Below, piece after piece: positions 1 to 7,800 of a stretch of 64,000 bases of DNA (positions are counted from its first letter, which is position 1; every line of letters starts with the position of its first letter). This DNA is from CAWDVK01 sp963805715 (lineage in GTDB: Bacteria > Actinomycetota > Actinomycetes > Streptosporangiales > Streptosporangiaceae). The notes under the pieces were generated by a model. The model was not told the origin of the DNA. It saw only the letters and a program-made list of their open reading frames with translations, and ran no database searches. Position numbers and translations under genes: made by a program. The stretch covers positions 1 through 64,000 of the forward strand of contig CAWDVK010000011.1 of NCBI GenBank assembly GCA_963805715.1, given 5' to 3'.

Positions 1-2
1 GC

Positions 3-95
3 GAAGGGCTGAGCTGGATCAGGCGCTTCGCCGCGCTGAACGGTGGCCCGTTCGAGCTGCACAAGGGGATTGTGGTTGCCCGGCTCGAAGGCTGA
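3..95 (+). CDS. C-terminal end of an unidentified upstream gene (partial)
   Basis: An open frame runs in from the window edge and stops with TGA at 93-95, giving 30 residues that end in GIVVARLEG. The composition looks like a real protein end, but the piece is too short to place in a family. The next open frame overlaps it if its GTG or TTG starts are used, which would fit a translationally coupled rightward operon leading to the dynamin-like gene. This is an inference from frame and spacing only. Confidence 0.35.
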   Translation, partial: EGLSWIRRFAALNGGPFELHKGIVVARLEG

Positions 96-909
96 CCTCT
101 ACGAAACCGGGGGATCCGCCCAAGGCAGTAGGGAGTCGAGGGAGGGTCAGGTCGATAATCTGCGAGATGACATCCAGCGGGGGGCAGGGCATCTGGTCGG
201 CCATGTGGCTGCGATCATGCCCGCTCTGGCCGCGCTAGCGAGGACAGACGCGTTCAGCGACCATGTACTCGCCCAGATCGAGCTGGTGGCGAGCGCAGAG
301 GAACTACTGAACTCGGCTCGCCACGGCTGGCCGTCTCTCGAAGTGGCCGCCAAGTCCTACGCGCCCGCGCTGAACGTCAGCAACTTGAATTCGCTCTTCG
401 GATCCCACCTCGGATTGACGAGCGCGGCCAACCTCCTGGTTTCGGACAAGCCCGCGGATCCCCGCGCCGCGCTCCGCCGGCTCTGGGTCGAGATGTCCGG
501 CCTTAAGGACTTGGAGAGTCAGCTTTCCGCTGTGGCCGCGGCCGGGAGCACTCTCACCATCACCGCGGTCGTGCGACGCCTCGAGCGGCTCGCTACGAGG
601 CTACGCCCCCACCTGGGCAGTCCCGTGCGGGAGTTGCTGGCGCAGTGGCGCGCACATCCCTTGAGAGAGTGCCACGACCGAAGCTGTGCGGCACTGGTTC
701 TAAAGGGCAATGAAATGGCCTATCTGCCGGCCGAGGATCGTCTGGCAGCCGTGCGGCTGCTGCGCGGCAACGCCGGCCCGCCCTCGCGCGAGGCGCGTGC
801 CCGTTGGATCGAGGCAGGCGCCAGCTCGCAGGCGACCAGCCGCGACGCCCAGATCATCCGAATGGTGCTTGACCTCTCTCTCAAGGAGGCCGGTTCCACT
901 GCCTCCTGA
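43..909 (+). CDS. hypothetical protein, helical, first complete gene of the dynamin-associated set
   Basis: I do not recognise this protein of about 288 residues. It looks soluble and mostly helical, with many Ala, Leu and Arg and no obvious signal peptide or membrane segment. The start is uncertain: GTG 43 opens the frame, and TTG 76 lies about 8 bases after AAGGGG. A strong GGAGGG at 141-146 has no standard start behind it. It is followed after 33 bases by a small membrane protein and then a dynamin-like GTPase, all on the plus strand, so it is probably part of that operon. No function can be assigned from sequence alone. Confidence 0.55.
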   Translation: MARSSCTRGLWLPGSKADLYETGGSAQGSRESREGQVDNLRDDIQRGAGHLVGHVAAIMPALAALARTDAFSDHVLAQIELVASAEELLNSARHGWPSLEVAAKSYAPALNVSNLNSLFGSHLGLTSAANLLVSDKPADPRAALRRLWVEMSGLKDLESQLSAVAAAGSTLTITAVVRRLERLATRLRPHLGSPVRELLAQWRAHPLRECHDRSCAALVLKGNEMAYLPAEDRLAAVRLLRGNAGPPSREARARWIEAGASSQATSRDAQIIRMVLDLSLKEAGSTAS

Positions 910-942
910 CCGCCGCGACCGCTCAGTTTCCAGGGGCTGACA

Positions 943-1425
943 ATGATTGCTTACGTGATCGGGGCGCCAGTCGCTGGCGCAGCGATAGGCATCGGGATAG
1001 GTATCGCCATAGGCGGTTCGCGCGAGCGTCGAGCGATCCAACCTCTTGCGCTAGCAGGCGTGGCTCCAGGGTCTGCGGAGCCAGCTGCCCAGGGGCTAGC
1101 GCCAACGGCGCCCGAGTCCGCGGCGGACGCAGCGCAGAGCAACGCCGGACCTGAGCTGCCGGCGCCCGGAACAACCTCAGATGGCGCCGCGCGTCCGGCC
1201 GAGCCCGGGCAAACGGCCAGCCTGGATAGTCACCTGGCTGTCACGAGCACCAATCTGCAGGTGGCTGAGGCAGTGCTCGATGTCGCCGACAGGCTCGCCA
1301 GCCAGGAACTGAGCCGTCGGCTAGGCGATGCTCTGCGGCAGCTCGATGGAGTGAGCATTCTGACGCCGGAGGTCGGCGCCGACTTCGAACGGGATCTGCA
1401 CGAATGGGTCCGACCCGGGCGGTGA
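943..1425 (+). CDS. small protein with N-terminal glycine-zipper membrane segment
   Basis: The 160-residue product opens with a Gly/Ala/Ile-rich hydrophobic stretch (about residues 1-24, with repeated GIGIGIAIGG-like spacing) that reads as one transmembrane helix. A basic patch (RERR) follows, then a long Pro/Ala-rich linker and a C-terminal helical part (about residues 95-155). ATG 943 follows AGGGG by a usual distance. It lies between a hypothetical gene and the dynamin-like GTPase, 164 bases before the latter. It could be a membrane partner or anchor for the GTPase; that role is inferred from position only. The family is not recognised. Confidence 0.6.
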   Translation: MIAYVIGAPVAGAAIGIGIGIAIGGSRERRAIQPLALAGVAPGSAEPAAQGLAPTAPESAADAAQSNAGPELPAPGTTSDGAARPAEPGQTASLDSHLAVTSTNLQVAEAVLDVADRLASQELSRRLGDALRQLDGVSILTPEVGADFERDLHEWVRPGR

Positions 1426-1589
1426 CCGAAGGCCACATCCCCACGATCGCCGCCACGAAGGTCCCCGGAATGGCGCGCGACGACGGAACTGTCATACGCA
1501 AGGCACGTGTCATCGTCTTTGAGTAAGGGATATTTGCCGCGATCGTCCCAGGGCTGAATGTCCCGCCAATTGACCACGAGGAGCCCATA

Positions 1590-3512
1590 ATGAACACGAC
1601 GCACGATAGCGACTATGACGCGAGAATCCTGGCCCTTGCGGAAGACACGCTGCGCCTGGCAACGGCTCATTCGGCGGACAGCCGGTCGCTGGAAGCGCTC
1701 GCTGACATGCTCAGCCGCTGGCTGACGCCTGTCGCTCAGCTCGCAATCGCTGGCCCGATCAGCTCGGGCAAAACCATGCTGATCAACGCGATGCTGGGGC
1801 GTCGGCTGCTGCCCACGGACAGCAAGACCTGGACGTCGACATGGGTTCAGGTGTACGACGCCCCGGAGTTCACCGCCCTTGCGATCATCCGCAAGCGCGA
1901 CGGGACGCTCGAAGAGCACCAGATCCGTGAGAGCGAGCTCGAGACGTATCTGACGGTTGGCGGCGAGGCCGAGGTCCACCGCTACCACGGCCGGGGCGCG
2001 ACGGTCGTATCTGTCACCGTAGGCGTCCCGTTCACGGCCGTGAGCAAGAAACTGAGGCTGCTCGACACACCGGGATCCGGCGGCCTGCGGGACGCGCACC
2101 TGCACATGGCCCGCGCGGCGATTGCCAGGGCGGACGCCATGCTTTTTGTCTCCAGGCCCGACGCCCCGATCAGTGTCTCGGAGCGCCGCTTCCTGGCCGA
2201 CGTGGTCAGGCGAGTGACGACCTGCATTCTCGTGTTCACCCACCGGGACATCCGGACGGCACAGCAGGCCGACGACGCCGTCGTCGCCGATACCGCGGTA
2301 CTGTACGACCAGCAGCAGTGGGAGCAAATCGTCTCCGATCCCGGGGAGGCGCGCGACCTCGCCGAGCGGTTCAAGTTGGTCACAGCGGTATCGGTCTCCT
2401 CGAAGAACTGGCTCGACGCGTCGCAGAAGCCCGAAGGAGCCGAGCGGGCACGGCTCAGGGACGTGTCGCGCATCCCGGCCCTAATCGACGCGATCGACCA
2501 GGAGATCATCCAGGGCATTGATGCGCTGCACCGCAGGAACGTTCTTCTTCTCTGCGACCTGCTGAACATTAACGTTATCGACCGCGTCGACCACACCCGC
2601 CGCCTGCTGCTCGGCGATCCGCAGGCCGAGGCGGCCCAGGCTAAGCGCGAGAAGGACATCGCGAAGTGGATGGCCGACAATGGTGACGCCTGGGCGAGTA
2701 GCTCGAAGAAGCACCGCGGCGCGCTCCATGACAAGCTCGCCGAACTGGCAACTGACAAGGCTAAGGAGCTGGACGACGCCTACCGGCTGAAGTTCCAGCA
2801 GATGAGGACCGCGGACAGGGACGCGGCGATCAAGCGCCTGAGCGAGCAGCCCGAGGCGCTGCTGGAGGACATGACGGAACTCGTTGCGCGCGAGATCTCC
2901 AAGGCGCTGGAAGCGATCCGTGATCTGCTCGGCCAGGACGACCTGGCCCAGCCGATCGAGCAGCTCATCGCGTCCCGCGCTGTAGCCTCCCGGCTGGGCG
3001 AGCCGGACCGTCCGGAGGGCGCCACCAACGTCACTCTCGATGCGAACGATCTGCGCACCGTGATTGCCGGCGCCATGGTAGGCGGCGGCGCCGCCGGGAT
3101 CGCGGTCAGCGCCGGCCTGGTGGCGGCGTCGGCCACGGTCTTCCTGCTTCCGATCGCCGCTGGCGCAGCCCTGTTCGCTGGTCTGGCGTGGAAGCAGCGG
3201 ACGCATAACCAGGGCGTAGCTGAGGCGGTCGATTACCTCCTCAAGATCGAGCAGCTGATCCGGTCCGAGGTCGTTCAGGAGGCCGTCGGCGCGGCCGACT
3301 CCGCCATCGAGGTGCTGAAGAGCGAGATAACGCTGGCGCTAGCCGGCCTCAAGGCCGAAATCGACGCCAACCGCAAAGCGAGCCAGGACAAGCTTTCGCC
3401 AGAAGAACGCCAGCGGAAGATCACTGAATGCGAGAACCTGATCGGCCAGGCGACCGCGCAGCGAGATGAAGGAAGGAACTTCGCCTGGGCGTGGAGCAGC
3501 TCAGCGCCTTAG
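1590..3512 (+). CDS. dynamin-like GTPase with C-terminal membrane hairpin
   Basis: This 640-residue protein has a dynamin-type GTPase domain near its N-terminus: G1 motif GPISSGKT (Lys about 61), G3 motif DTPG (about 159-162) and a G4-like THRD (about 217) instead of the usual TKAD/NKxD. A long helical, charged middle region follows, then two adjacent hydrophobic segments (about 500-535, Gly/Ala-rich) that would form a membrane hairpin, as in bacterial dynamin-like proteins. ATG 1590 has GAGGAG six bases upstream. Such proteins hydrolyse GTP to remodel or protect membranes, and several belong to antiphage systems. The gene ends 43 bases from a convergent trypsin-like gene, so the two sets form one island with opposite transcription. 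Confidence 0.88.
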   Translation: MNTTHDSDYDARILALAEDTLRLATAHSADSRSLEALADMLSRWLTPVAQLAIAGPISSGKTMLINAMLGRRLLPTDSKTWTSTWVQVYDAPEFTALAIIRKRDGTLEEHQIRESELETYLTVGGEAEVHRYHGRGATVVSVTVGVPFTAVSKKLRLLDTPGSGGLRDAHLHMARAAIARADAMLFVSRPDAPISVSERRFLADVVRRVTTCILVFTHRDIRTAQQADDAVVADTAVLYDQQQWEQIVSDPGEARDLAERFKLVTAVSVSSKNWLDASQKPEGAERARLRDVSRIPALIDAIDQEIIQGIDALHRRNVLLLCDLLNINVIDRVDHTRRLLLGDPQAEAAQAKREKDIAKWMADNGDAWASSSKKHRGALHDKLAELATDKAKELDDAYRLKFQQMRTADRDAAIKRLSEQPEALLEDMTELVAREISKALEAIRDLLGQDDLAQPIEQLIASRAVASRLGEPDRPEGATNVTLDANDLRTVIAGAMVGGGAAGIAVSAGLVAASATVFLLPIAAGAALFAGLAWKQRTHNQGVAEAVDYLLKIEQLIRSEVVQEAVGAADSAIEVLKSEITLALAGLKAEIDANRKASQDKLSPEERQRKITECENLIGQATAQRDEGRNFAWAWSSSAP

Positions 3513-3555
3513 CTGCGGCAAGCATCAACGGCCAGCAGCCTTACCGCGGACAACG

Positions 3556-5304
3556 TCAGCCGGAATCGCCGGTCCAGTCGCCGCCGGCTCCGTCAGGACC
3601 GGACGTGGAGCCGCCATCGACGTGATGCACACCACTGTGATCGCCTCCGGCACTGACATCGCCGGCTCCCGGCGTCGTCTGGAGCCCGTGCACGGGCGCC
3701 TGGACCAGTGGATCCATGGCTTGAAAGGGGACGGCGGCGCGGGTAAAGTCCGCCAGCGTCTGCGGCGTACCGAGACCGGGATCGATGTGCTGGCTGTAGA
3801 GCCAGCTGGCGGCCGCCGTTACCGGCACGGCGGCGAACGCGAACGCCAGGCCATGGACCGCTGCCGCACCGGCCTCGGCCGAGCCGGGGCCCGAGCCTGG
3901 CCTAACTGTCGACCCGGCGCCGGGTCTCATGCTTGGCGCCGGGCTCGCCATCGGCCCGGCGATCGGCGGCGTGGCGTCGGCCGGTGTGTAGAGCCAGCCT
4001 CGCGAACCATGCGGGATTCCGGGCCCGGCCGCGCCAAGCGGGCGGAAGTCCTCCGGGCTAAAGCTTCCTGGTGCCTGGGAGCAGATCAGCCGGTAGAGAT
4101 CGTCGGCGAACGCGATGGCCACGGCCGCGTCTGCACGAAGGCGCAGCCGGTCGCGCAGCGCCGCCGAGTCGAGCATGTCGACGACCGTCGAGACGGCCGG
4201 GCCGGCGTACGCGCCGGCTCTCGGGCTCACCTGGCCGTGGGCGAGGGCCAGAGCGATCCGGACATGCTCCGTAGCGTCGGGAGATGCATTCGCATCTCGC
4301 GCCGCCAGTTCCATGCCGCGCACGAGGGCCGGAACTGTCGAGGCGAGATGCACGCCAGCTGGCAGGGTGATGACGTGCCGGCCGTCGAGCTCGTCCTGCC
4401 GCGCACACGGTTGCGTGTCGATTCCCGCCGCGCGCAGCCCCGCCACGATGATCCACGACAGCCTGTCCCGCGCCGCGTCCGGCAGCGGGTGCCCCTCAGC
4501 GCGCACACCGAGGCAGAGCCTGTCGCGTGCAGCCGATGACTGTGGGAGCGCGACCGGCGACAGCGCCCAGAGAGGCGCCGAAAAGCCCAGCTCGGTCATC
4601 ACTGCGGCCGCGGCCGAATCGCCCTTCCGGGCGGCCTGGGCGATCCGCTCGACCGGCAGGATCGTCAGGGCCGCTCCACCGAGCCACGGCTCGTGCTTGA
4701 CGACCACGCCCAGCGCGTAACCAGCGTAGAAGACGAGGGCGCCCGACAGCCCGTCCCAGGGCGAGGCTAGTGTCTGCCCGGATGGAGCCAGTCCCTCGGG
4801 AACGCCAACGTCCGGGAGCAGCGGCACCCGCATGATCAGCTGACCGGTCTCGCGACCTTCCATGGCACTGATGTGGCCGTGAAGGTCAGCGATCTGCCGG
4901 TAGAGGTTGTCCGGGTTCACCTTCCAGAGCGGGACGCCGGCCGCCTGGCAGCCCTGGAGCTGGGCTGCGTGATCCCGGTCTATCTGGCCGAACACAGGCG
5001 GCTCCAGGGTCGCGCCTGCCGCTGCGCGTGCGGGATCAGTCCAGGAGATTCCCAGCAGTCCGACATCAAGGGCGCTGGCAGCGACCTGCGCATCGGCCAT
5101 CGCTCCGTCCGAGAGCCGGTACACCCGCAGGCTCAGCGCCGGACGGTCGGATTCCTTGTCGCGAGTGCAGTGACGCGCTGTCAGCACCTTGTCACTGGCG
5201 ATCAGGTAGCCCGATCCGACCTGATTCGTTCCAGTGTCGAGGCGGGCCAGGACCCCGACAATCCGGTCGGCCGCGACACCGGGCCAGTACGGCGCGTCGC
5301 CCAT
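3556..5304 (-). CDS. trypsin-like serine protease fused to a degenerate nucleotide-cyclase-like domain
   Basis: The product is about 582 residues. Residues 1-215 carry a trypsin-fold protease with an intact triad: His45 in VLTARHC, Asp80 in ALDVGLL and Ser187 in DGLSGA. Residues about 260-430 resemble the class III cyclase-like domain seen in actinobacterial multi-domain signalling proteins (RIALALAHGQV, then GPAVSTVVDMLDS). The first metal-binding Asp position reads GVRAEG and the second reads ELDG, so catalysis is doubtful. A Pro/Gly/Ala-rich tail follows with one weak hydrophobic stretch. ATG 5304 sits eight bases after AAGGAG, better than ATG 5310. It lies just downstream of a trypco2 gene, the usual partner of such proteases in predicted conflict systems. 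No signal peptide is seen, so it probably acts in the cytoplasm. Confidence 0.85.
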   Translation of the reverse strand: MGDAPYWPGVAADRIVGVLARLDTGTNQVGSGYLIASDKVLTARHCTRDKESDRPALSLRVYRLSDGAMADAQVAASALDVGLLGISWTDPARAAAGATLEPPVFGQIDRDHAAQLQGCQAAGVPLWKVNPDNLYRQIADLHGHISAMEGRETGQLIMRVPLLPDVGVPEGLAPSGQTLASPWDGLSGALVFYAGYALGVVVKHEPWLGGAALTILPVERIAQAARKGDSAAAAVMTELGFSAPLWALSPVALPQSSAARDRLCLGVRAEGHPLPDAARDRLSWIIVAGLRAAGIDTQPCARQDELDGRHVITLPAGVHLASTVPALVRGMELAARDANASPDATEHVRIALALAHGQVSPRAGAYAGPAVSTVVDMLDSAALRDRLRLRADAAVAIAFADDLYRLICSQAPGSFSPEDFRPLGAAGPGIPHGSRGWLYTPADATPPIAGPMASPAPSMRPGAGSTVRPGSGPGSAEAGAAAVHGLAFAFAAVPVTAAASWLYSQHIDPGLGTPQTLADFTRAAVPFQAMDPLVQAPVHGLQTTPGAGDVSAGGDHSGVHHVDGGSTSGPDGAGGDWTGDSG

Positions 5305-5342
5305 CGGCATGACTCCTTAGGTTCAGCGCATTCCTCAGAGCG

Positions 5343-5669
5343 TCAGCCCTGAGGACCGAAGCCCGGATTCCGCTCGTTCTGGTCGGCGATCAGGAAATCA
5401 GGAGAATAGGAGCCGTCTTCTTGCCGCCACACCGGCTCCAGTCGTAGCTTCAGCGTTTGCGTGGTCGCCGATTCATGCGAGCCGCCCAGGCCCAGCACAT
5501 TCCAGCCGATCTTGCCTCCGGCCTCATTGGTGACCGCGAGCTGCAACGACAGCTCTATCGGAGCCAGTTTGAATCGCATCCGCGGGTCGTCGCCCGCATC
5601 GATCGCTCGCAGCAGCTCAGTCCGGAGGGCCTGGATGGCTGACGACAAACCGACTAGGACATTTGCCAT
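5343..5669 (-). CDS. trypco2 family protein (trypsin co-occurring domain 2)
   Basis: This 108-residue protein matches the trypco2 pattern as I know it. An N-terminal helix (LSSAIQALRTELLRAID) leads into beta strands with FKLAPIELSLQLAVTNEAGG, then a Gly-rich turn and a terminal strand with LKLRLEPVW, ending in a short polar tail. Trypco2 domains are small stand-alone or fused units found next to trypsin-like proteases in actinobacterial and cyanobacterial NTP-dependent conflict systems, where they are thought to recruit or control the protease. It sits 38 bases upstream of the protease on the same strand. No clear Shine-Dalgarno precedes ATG 5669. Family assignment is from memory of the motif pattern. 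Confidence 0.8.
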   Translation of the reverse strand: MANVLVGLSSAIQALRTELLRAIDAGDDPRMRFKLAPIELSLQLAVTNEAGGKIGWNVLGLGGSHESATTQTLKLRLEPVWRQEDGSYSPDFLIADQNERNPGFGPQG

Positions 5670-5698
5670 ATTTTAAGGGTAGCTTGGAATGCCGTCCC

Positions 5699-5905
5699 TC
5701 ACTCGTAGTACTCATGAACGTCGGGCAGACCGAGCCGGATCACGTAGGCGGCATGGCCGGGATCGTTATGATCGATCAGGAATCGAACCCGCTCACCAAT
5801 TCGGACGGTCCGGAAGCCTCGGTCACGCTGTCGGCGTGGCTGAACGATGCAGGTCTCGCCGCTTTCGTCGTCCCTTGATCGGGGCTTGCACGTGGCCGAA
5901 GTCAC
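5699..5905 (-). CDS. possible small protein upstream of trypco2
   Basis: A minus-strand frame ends at 5699, 29 bases before trypco2, with a protein-like C-terminus (VRIGERVRFLIDHNDPGHAA, then DVHEYYE). GTG 5905 would give 68 residues; an ATG at 5998 opens the frame further but runs antisense to the phosphotransferase remnant. The strand-like, charged composition is unlike the Arg/Pro shadows common in this GC-rich DNA, and the spacing suggests it is the first gene of the leftward trypco2-protease operon. The family is unknown. It might also be the 3' end of a gene whose start was lost. Confidence 0.35.
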   Translation of the reverse strand: MTSATCKPRSRDDESGETCIVQPRRQRDRGFRTVRIGERVRFLIDHNDPGHAAYVIRLGLPDVHEYYE

Positions 5906-5936
5906 TGAGTCTGAGTGGTGGAGTAGCTTGCAACTC

Positions 5937-6329
5937 GTGACGGAAGCATTCGCGGAGACCTCGGCTCTTGATCCCGGCGGCTTCACGGAGGCGAGCACGT
6001 GCGGGACGCTGGTGCGGGCGTGTGAGCTGGCGGGGTTCGATGATCGAGGTGCTCGTCTGATCCGGCTGGGTGAGCATGCGATGTTCCGCCTGGCTGAGTC
6101 AGTCGTGGTGCGGATCGCGCGGACGGTGGCCTATGAGGCCGATGCGCGCCGGGAGGTGGGCGTCGCGCGGTGGCTCGAATCGGAGTCCTATCCAGCCGTC
6201 CGGGCGCTAGACATCAGCCAGCCGCTGGTGGTCGATAGCAGGGTCGTAACGTTCTGGAAGTCGATTGCCGACGGCGAGCAGTTTGGCACCACTGCCGTGT
6301 GGGGTGCCAGAAGTCTGTCTGGCCTGTGA
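5937..6329 (+). pseudogene. aminoglycoside phosphotransferase-like gene, truncated by the insertion sequence
   Basis: The frame encodes the N-terminal lobe of an APH/choline-kinase-like phosphotransferase: RLGEHAMFRL, VVVRIAR (nucleotide-binding strand), EVGVARWL with the helix Glu, and VVDSRVVTFWKS. Homology-like sequence stops near 6300, and the last residues run into the left end of the insertion sequence before a stop at 6329. The catalytic loop (HxD) and metal-binding DxD are absent, so the product cannot be an active kinase. The start is unclear (GTG 5937, TTG 5928 or ATG 5847). The downstream remainder is not found beyond the element. Confidence 0.65.
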
Positions 6330-7480
6330 GCTGCAGCGATGCACCAGGGTCATCAGTGGGCCATGATGATCAGCCGTGTCCCTCCGTCTGCTCTATCTGA
6401 TCTTCATCCGGCTATGCGGCTGGCTGGTCCTGCTCGGCCGCTCATCGGCGTCGAAGAACGCGGAGTTGCTGGTGCTGCGGCACGAGGTCGCCGTGCTCCG
6501 CCGCACCACGCCGCGGCCCCGGCTGGACTGGGCCGACCGCGCCGTCCTGGCCGCGCTGATCCCGCACCTGCCCAGAAGGCTGCGCGCACACCGGCTGGTC
6601 ACGCCCGGCACGGTGCTCCGGTGGCACCGCCGCCTGGTCAGAAAGAAGTGGACCTACCCGAACCGGACGGGCCGGCCGCCGGTCAGCACCGAGATCAGCG
6701 CGCTCATCGAGCGGCTCGCCACCGAGAACACCTCATGGGGGTACCAGCGGATCCAGGGCGAGCTGCTCAAGCTGGGCCACCGGACCAGCGCATCCACGAT
6801 CCGCCGGGTCCTCAAGGCGCTGCGGATCCCGCCCGCTCCCAAGCGGCGTACCGATACAACCTGGCGGCAGTTCCTGCACTCCCAAGCCGCGACCATGCTG
6901 GCCGCCGACTTCTTTCACGTGGACTGCGCGATGACCCTGCAGCGCCTGTACTGCCTGTTCGTCATGGAAGTCGGCTCCCGCTACGTGCACATCCTCGGGG
7001 TCACCGCGAACCCGGACGGGCCGTGGACCACGCAGCAGATCCGGAACCTCCTGATGGACCTCGGTGACCGGGCCGCGGACTTCCAGTTCCTGATTCGCGA
7101 CCGGGCCGGGCAATTCACCGCGTCCTTCGACGCGGTCCTGGCCGGCGTTGGCATCGAAGCGGTGAAGATCCCGCCCCGGAGTCCCAGGGCGAACGCCTAT
7201 GCCGAACGGTTCGTGCTCACCGCCCGGACCGAGGTCACCGACCGGATGCTGATCTTCGGTGAACGGCACCTGCGGTCGGTCCTCGCCGGGTACGCCGGGC
7301 ACTACAACGGACAACGACCCCACCGCAGCCGCGAACTCCGCCCGCCCCGGCCCGACCACCCCGTCGCCGACCTCTCCCAGAAGCGGATCAAGAGCCGGCC
7401 CGTCCTCGGCGGCCTCATCAACGAATACGAGCGGGCCGCGTAGATGCCCAGGTCAGGAACGGTGGCACAGTTCTGGCACC
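6303..7480 (+). mobile_element. insertion sequence with DDE integrase-type transposase
   Basis: An inverted repeat GGTGCCAGAA (6303-6312) and its complement TTCTGGCACC (7471-7480) bound a single transposase gene, giving an element of about 1.18 kb. The left end interrupts a phosphotransferase-like gene. The right end lies 15 bases from the encoded CCA end of tRNA-Val. I see no clear target-site duplication. The exact termini are inferred from the repeat and could extend a few bases. Confidence 0.72.
6376..7443 (+). CDS. integrase-core (rve) DDE transposase
   Basis: The 355-residue product starts at GTG 6376. An N-terminal helix-turn-helix part covers about residues 20-130 (NAELLVLRHEVAVLRR, then GYQRIQGELLKLG). 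The catalytic core carries Asp in AADFFHVD (about 176-181), Asp in LIRDRAGQF (about 240) and Glu in NAYAERFV (about 278), and ends in HYNGQRPH. This is the plan of retroviral-integrase-like transposases related to the IS3/IS481 groups. It is full length with no frameshift, so the element may still be active. It is the only gene inside the inverted repeats. Confidence 0.9.
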   Translation: MSLRLLYLIFIRLCGWLVLLGRSSASKNAELLVLRHEVAVLRRTTPRPRLDWADRAVLAALIPHLPRRLRAHRLVTPGTVLRWHRRLVRKKWTYPNRTGRPPVSTEISALIERLATENTSWGYQRIQGELLKLGHRTSASTIRRVLKALRIPPAPKRRTDTTWRQFLHSQAATMLAADFFHVDCAMTLQRLYCLFVMEVGSRYVHILGVTANPDGPWTTQQIRNLLMDLGDRAADFQFLIRDRAGQFTASFDAVLAGVGIEAVKIPPRSPRANAYAERFVLTARTEVTDRMLIFGERHLRSVLAGYAGHYNGQRPHRSRELRPPRPDHPVADLSQKRIKSRPVLGGLINEYERAA

Positions 7481-7495
7481 GCACAGGGCAAACTA

Positions 7496-7570
7496 TGGTG
7501 GGCGGTACTGGGATTGAACCAGTGACCTCTTCCGTGTCAGGGAAGCGCTCTCCCGCTGAGCTAACCGCCC
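7496..7570 (-). tRNA. tRNA-Val (anticodon GAC)
   Basis: On the minus strand the acceptor arm GGGCGGT pairs with ACCGCCC. The anticodon loop reads CTGACAC, giving GAC for valine, and the T-loop TTCAATC is standard. CCA is encoded (7496-7498). This is the first of three clustered minus-strand tRNAs. Its 3' end faces the accessory island and IS, a common arrangement for tRNA-targeted integration. Confidence 0.95.
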
Positions 7571-7573
7571 GCG

Positions 7574-7645
7574 AGGCGGAAGCGGGAATCGAACCCGCGT
7601 ACAGGGCTTTGCAGGCCCTTGCCTAAGCCACTCGGCCATTCCGCC
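7574..7645 (-). tRNA. tRNA-Cys (anticodon GCA)
   Basis: On the minus strand acceptor arms GGCGGAA and TTCCGCC pair, the anticodon loop reads CTGCAAA (GCA, cysteine), and the discriminator base is T, as typical of tRNA-Cys. CCA is not encoded. It lies three bases from tRNA-Val, so the two are surely cotranscribed. Confidence 0.95.
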
Positions 7646-7727
7646 ATAGGCCGACCGTCGGAGCCGAGCCTGATACGTACTGAAGAAGCCGTACTCCGTC
7701 TCGGGAAGACGGCGTTCGGCTCTTCCG

Positions 7728-7800
7728 AGCGGACGACGGGATTCGAACCCGCGACCCTCACCTTGGCAAGGTGATGCTCTACCAGCTGAGCCACGTCCGC
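7728..7800 (-). tRNA. tRNA-Gly (anticodon GCC)
   Basis: On the minus strand acceptor arms GCGGACG and CGTCCGC pair. The anticodon stem-loop CACCTTGCCAAGGTG gives GCC for glycine. The T-arm carries GGTTCGAATCC. CCA is not encoded. It is the promoter-proximal member of the Gly-Cys-Val cluster; 82 bases separate it from tRNA-Cys. Confidence 0.95.
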
